DNA of 64,000 nucleotides. Origin: Massilia arenae. GTDB taxonomy: Bacteria > Pseudomonadota > Gammaproteobacteria > Burkholderiales > Burkholderiaceae_D. Made by a program: the position numbers and the translations under genes. Below, in pieces: positions 61,860-64,000 of the stretch; positions within the stretch are counted from its first letter, which is position 1, and each line of letters starts with the position of its first letter. Location: assembly GCF_008014745.1 (NCBI RefSeq), contig NZ_VPFD01000004.1, positions 247,152-311,151 on the forward strand. Direction: 5' to 3'. The notes under the pieces were generated by a model. That model ran no database searches. It saw only the letters and a list, made by a program, of their open reading frames with translations, and had not been told where the DNA came from.

Positions 61860-63563
61860 TTAGTTTTTGTTGTCGAACTTGGCTTTGAGCAGTGCGCCCA
61901 GGCTGGTGGTGCCCGAAGCTGCGCTGTTGTCGTTGGCCAGTTTGCTCATTGCTTCTTGGGTGTCAACATTGTCTTTCGCCTTGATCGACAGCTGGATGCT
62001 GCGAGCCTTGCGATCGATGTTGATGACCAGGGCTTCGACGCTGTCGCCCACTTTCAGGTGGGTGCCGGCATCTTCCACGCGGTCACGTGCGATTTCCGAA
62101 GCGCGCAGGTAGCCTTCGACTTCTTCGGAGAGAGCGATCACGGCGCCTTTTGGCTCAACCGATTTCACGGTGCCGGTGACCAGGGTGCCCTTGTCGTTCA
62201 GCGAAGCGAAGTTGTTGAACGGATCGCCTTCCAGCTGCTTCACGCCCAGCGAAACACGCTCGCGCTCGACGTCGATTGCCAGAACGACTGCTTCCAGCTC
62301 GTCGCCCTTCTTGAAGCGACGCACGGCTTCTTCGCCGGCTTCGGTCCACGACAGGTCCGACAGGTGGACCAGGCCATCGATATTGCCTGGCAGGCCGATG
62401 AAGACGCCGAAGTCGGTGATCGACTTGATCGAACCCTTGACCTTGTCGCCCTTCTTGTGGGTCATGCCGAAGTCGTCCCATGGGTTCGCTTTGCATTGCT
62501 TCATGCCCAGCGAGATACGGCGACGCTCTTCGTCGATTTCCAGGACCATGACTTCCACTTCGTCGCCCAGCTGGACAACTTTGTTTGGCGCCACGTTCTT
62601 GTTGGTCCAGTCCATTTCCGACACGTGGACCAGGCCTTCGATGCCTTGTTCCACTTCGACGAACGCGCCGTAGTCGGTGAGGTTGGTGACTTTACCGAAC
62701 AGGCGGGTGCCTTGTGGGTAACGACGCGACAGACCGGTCCATGGGTCATCGCCCAGTTGCTTCACGCCCAGCGAAACACGGTTCTTCTCTTGATCGTATT
62801 TCAGGACTTTAGCGGTGATCTCTTGGCCAACCGACAGGACTTCCGACGGGTGACGCACGCGACGCCATGCCAGGTCGGTGATGTGCAGCAGGCCATCGAT
62901 GCCGCCCAGGTCAACGAACGCACCGTAGTCGGTGATGTTCTTGACGACGCCGGTAACCACGGTGCCTTCTTTCAGGGTTTCCATCAGCTTCTGGCGCTCT
63001 TCGCCCATCGATGCTTCGATGACGGCGCGGCGCGACAGCACGACGTTGTTACGCTTGCGGTCCAGCTTGATGACCTTGAATTCGAGGGTCTTGCCTTCGA
63101 ATGGGGTGGTGTCCTTGACTGGACGGGTGTCAACCAGCGAACCCGGCAGGAAGGCGCGGATGCCGTTGGTCAGGACGGTCAGGCCGCCTTTGACTTTACC
63201 ATTGACGGTACCGGTGACGATTTCGCCCGATTCCATCGCTTTTTCCAGTGCCAGCCACGAAGCCAGACGCTTGGCTTTGTCGCGCGACAGGATGGTGTCG
63301 CCGAAACCGTTTTCCAGCGACTCGATAGCCACGGAAACGAAATCGCCGATTTGAACTTCCAGTTCGCCCTGGTCGTTCTTGAATTCTTCGACCGGGATGA
63401 AGGCTTCCGATTTCAGACCTGCGTTGACGATCACGAAGTTGTGATCCAGGCGCACGACTTCAGCCGAGATGACTTCGCCCGAACGCATGTCTTGACGTTG
63501 CAGCGATTCCTCGAAGAGGGCTGCGAAGCTTTCCATACCGGTATCTTGAGTTGCAGTAGACAT
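61860..63563 (-). CDS. rpsA: 30S ribosomal protein S1
   Basis: 567 residues from ATG 63563 ([20 protein letters not shown]). Six S1 RNA-binding repeats can be followed, for example [40 protein letters not shown] and [20 protein letters not shown]. The tail is [17 protein letters not shown]. Binds mRNA leaders on the 30S subunit. An in-frame ATG at 63581 is less likely by comparison with the family. Upstream is cmk, as usual. Confidence 0.97.
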   Translation of the reverse strand: MSTATQDTGMESFAALFEESLQRQDMRSGEVISAEVVRLDHNFVIVNAGLKSEAFIPVEEFKNDQGELEVQIGDFVSVAIESLENGFGDTILSRDKAKRLASWLALEKAMESGEIVTGTVNGKVKGGLTVLTNGIRAFLPGSLVDTRPVKDTTPFEGKTLEFKVIKLDRKRNNVVLSRRAVIEASMGEERQKLMETLKEGTVVTGVVKNITDYGAFVDLGGIDGLLHITDLAWRRVRHPSEVLSVGQEITAKVLKYDQEKNRVSLGVKQLGDDPWTGLSRRYPQGTRLFGKVTNLTDYGAFVEVEQGIEGLVHVSEMDWTNKNVAPNKVVQLGDEVEVMVLEIDEERRRISLGMKQCKANPWDDFGMTHKKGDKVKGSIKSITDFGVFIGLPGNIDGLVHLSDLSWTEAGEEAVRRFKKGDELEAVVLAIDVERERVSLGVKQLEGDPFNNFASLNDKGTLVTGTVKSVEPKGAVIALSEEVEGYLRASEIARDRVEDAGTHLKVGDSVEALVINIDRKARSIQLSIKAKDNVDTQEAMSKLANDNSAASGTTSLGALLKAKFDNKN

Positions 63564-63877
63564 AAAAGTGGGATATTTCATGTTAACCAGCAGGCCGACA
63601 ATATGCGGACTGAACTGGGTTAGGGTTAAAACACGCCTGCAACATAAAAGCGCGTTGCAGACACCAAAGGACGGCGGCCGTAGCCGTCGTCCCCGCGAAG
63701 GCGGGGACCCAAGTTACTCAGCGCAGCCGCCACGGCGATGACTCGAGCCAACGGCGGCGTTACGGACTTGGATTCCCGCCTGCGCGGGAATGACGTTATG
63801 ACGCCAACGGCTTACGCCGAAAGCATCGAAACGCCATTCAAAGTCTTTAAAAACTCTTCTTGATTACTTTTGCCGGG
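63564..63877. other. cmk-rpsA intergenic region
   Basis: 314 bp without a gene. It holds a hairpin CTGCAAC (63637-63643) / GTTGCAG (63654-63660) in the rpsA leader and the REP-like copy 5. The rpsA promoter is presumably here but I cannot place it. Confidence 0.6.
63685..63796. repeat. REP-like palindromic element, copy 5
   Basis: CGTCGTCCCCGCGAAGGCGG ... CCCGCCTGCGCGGGAATGAC, 112 bp, lying between cmk and rpsA. Its two hairpins differ in stem bases (TCCCC/GGGGA on one side, ATTCCC/GGGAAT on the other) yet both pair fully. Confidence 0.9.
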
Positions 63878-64000
63878 CTACTTTTGCGAATACCAGGCCA
63901 TGACCTGTTCCACTGCCTGATCCACGCCCATTTCGGACGTGTCCAGCAGATGCGCATCGCTTGCCGGGGCTAGAGGGGCGACCGCGCGATTGGTGTCGCG
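63878..64000 (-). CDS. cmk: Cytidylate kinase, C-terminal end (cut by window edge)
   Basis: 40 codons reading [20 protein letters not shown] and [20 protein letters not shown] before TAG. The RD..R...PL.PA.DA..LDT pattern is the conserved C-terminus of CMP kinase, and cmk precedes rpsA in most proteobacteria. The rest lies outside the window. Confidence 0.93.
   Translation of the reverse strand, partial: RDTNRAVAPLAPASDAHLLDTSEMGVDQAVEQVMAWYSQK

Overview
The window looks like chromosomal DNA of a GC-rich betaproteobacterium of the Oxalobacteraceae (Massilia/Telluria/Duganella type). This is inferred from gene order (exbB-exbD-lpxK-Trm112-kdsB-adk; cmk-rpsA-ihfB-lapA-lapB-hldA), from an fdsGBA-fdhD-fdsD formate dehydrogenase operon and from family-typical protein sequences. 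No database search was run.

Layout. 1-240: the tail of an IS3-family element that appears to have inserted into a REP-like palindrome. 268-4138 (minus): lipid A/KDO and energy-transduction operon exbB-exbD-lpxK-Trm112-kdsB-adk. 4139-5191: a gene-free kilobase with six copies of a composite element, a DnaA box and an IHF-type site held at exactly 45 bp. 5192-8076: xseA, sodB and a Gly-rich protein. 8133-15349: a ModE-like regulator divergent from the NAD-dependent, Mo-containing formate dehydrogenase operon. 15527-32149: an oxalate/glyoxylate island with oxalyl-CoA decarboxylase (oxc), two formyl-CoA transferases (frc), an OxlT-type oxalate:formate antiporter, a Crp/Fnr-type regulator, two LysR regulators, and the glycerate pathway gcl-hyi-glxR followed by an HDAC-like gene. 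33067-39869: a PSD-like protein with altered catalytic residues and an RstA/RstB-like two-component pair split by a reversed mipA operon, then an MFS exporter. 39944-45152: dsbA, B12 uptake genes (btuF, btuB) under a cobalamin riboswitch, and a DODA-type dioxygenase. 45303-54884: rbgA, secreted proteins of unknown role, a second HDAC-like protein, and a moxR-DUF58-transglutaminase-mltB operon. 55338-64000: a small HTH protein, cysM, an M28 peptidase, a ComEA-like protein, hldA, lapB, lapA, ihfB, rpsA and the 3' end of cmk.

How it fits together. Oxalate would enter in exchange for formate (OxlT), be activated by Frc and decarboxylated by Oxc, and the formate be oxidised to CO2 with NADH formation by FdsGBA. 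Glyoxylate can be assimilated by Gcl, Hyi and GlxR. Four palindromes of the form TTGAC-N4-GTCAA lie upstream of oxc-frc, the FAH-family operon, the second frc and (at a distance) oxlT. Three of them sit 22-23 nt before a plausible -10 box. They fit the FNR-like recognition helix of the Crp/Fnr protein encoded next to oxc, so an oxalate regulon is proposed.

Most novel signal. The 4.2-5.1 kb array resembles a DnaA-titrating or DnaA-inactivating locus (functionally like E. coli datA), but with a six-fold repeated DnaA-box/IHF-site module. REP-like palindromes with compensatory stem changes punctuate gene ends at five places, and a 169-bp MITE-like palindrome supplies the stop codons of both flanking convergent genes.
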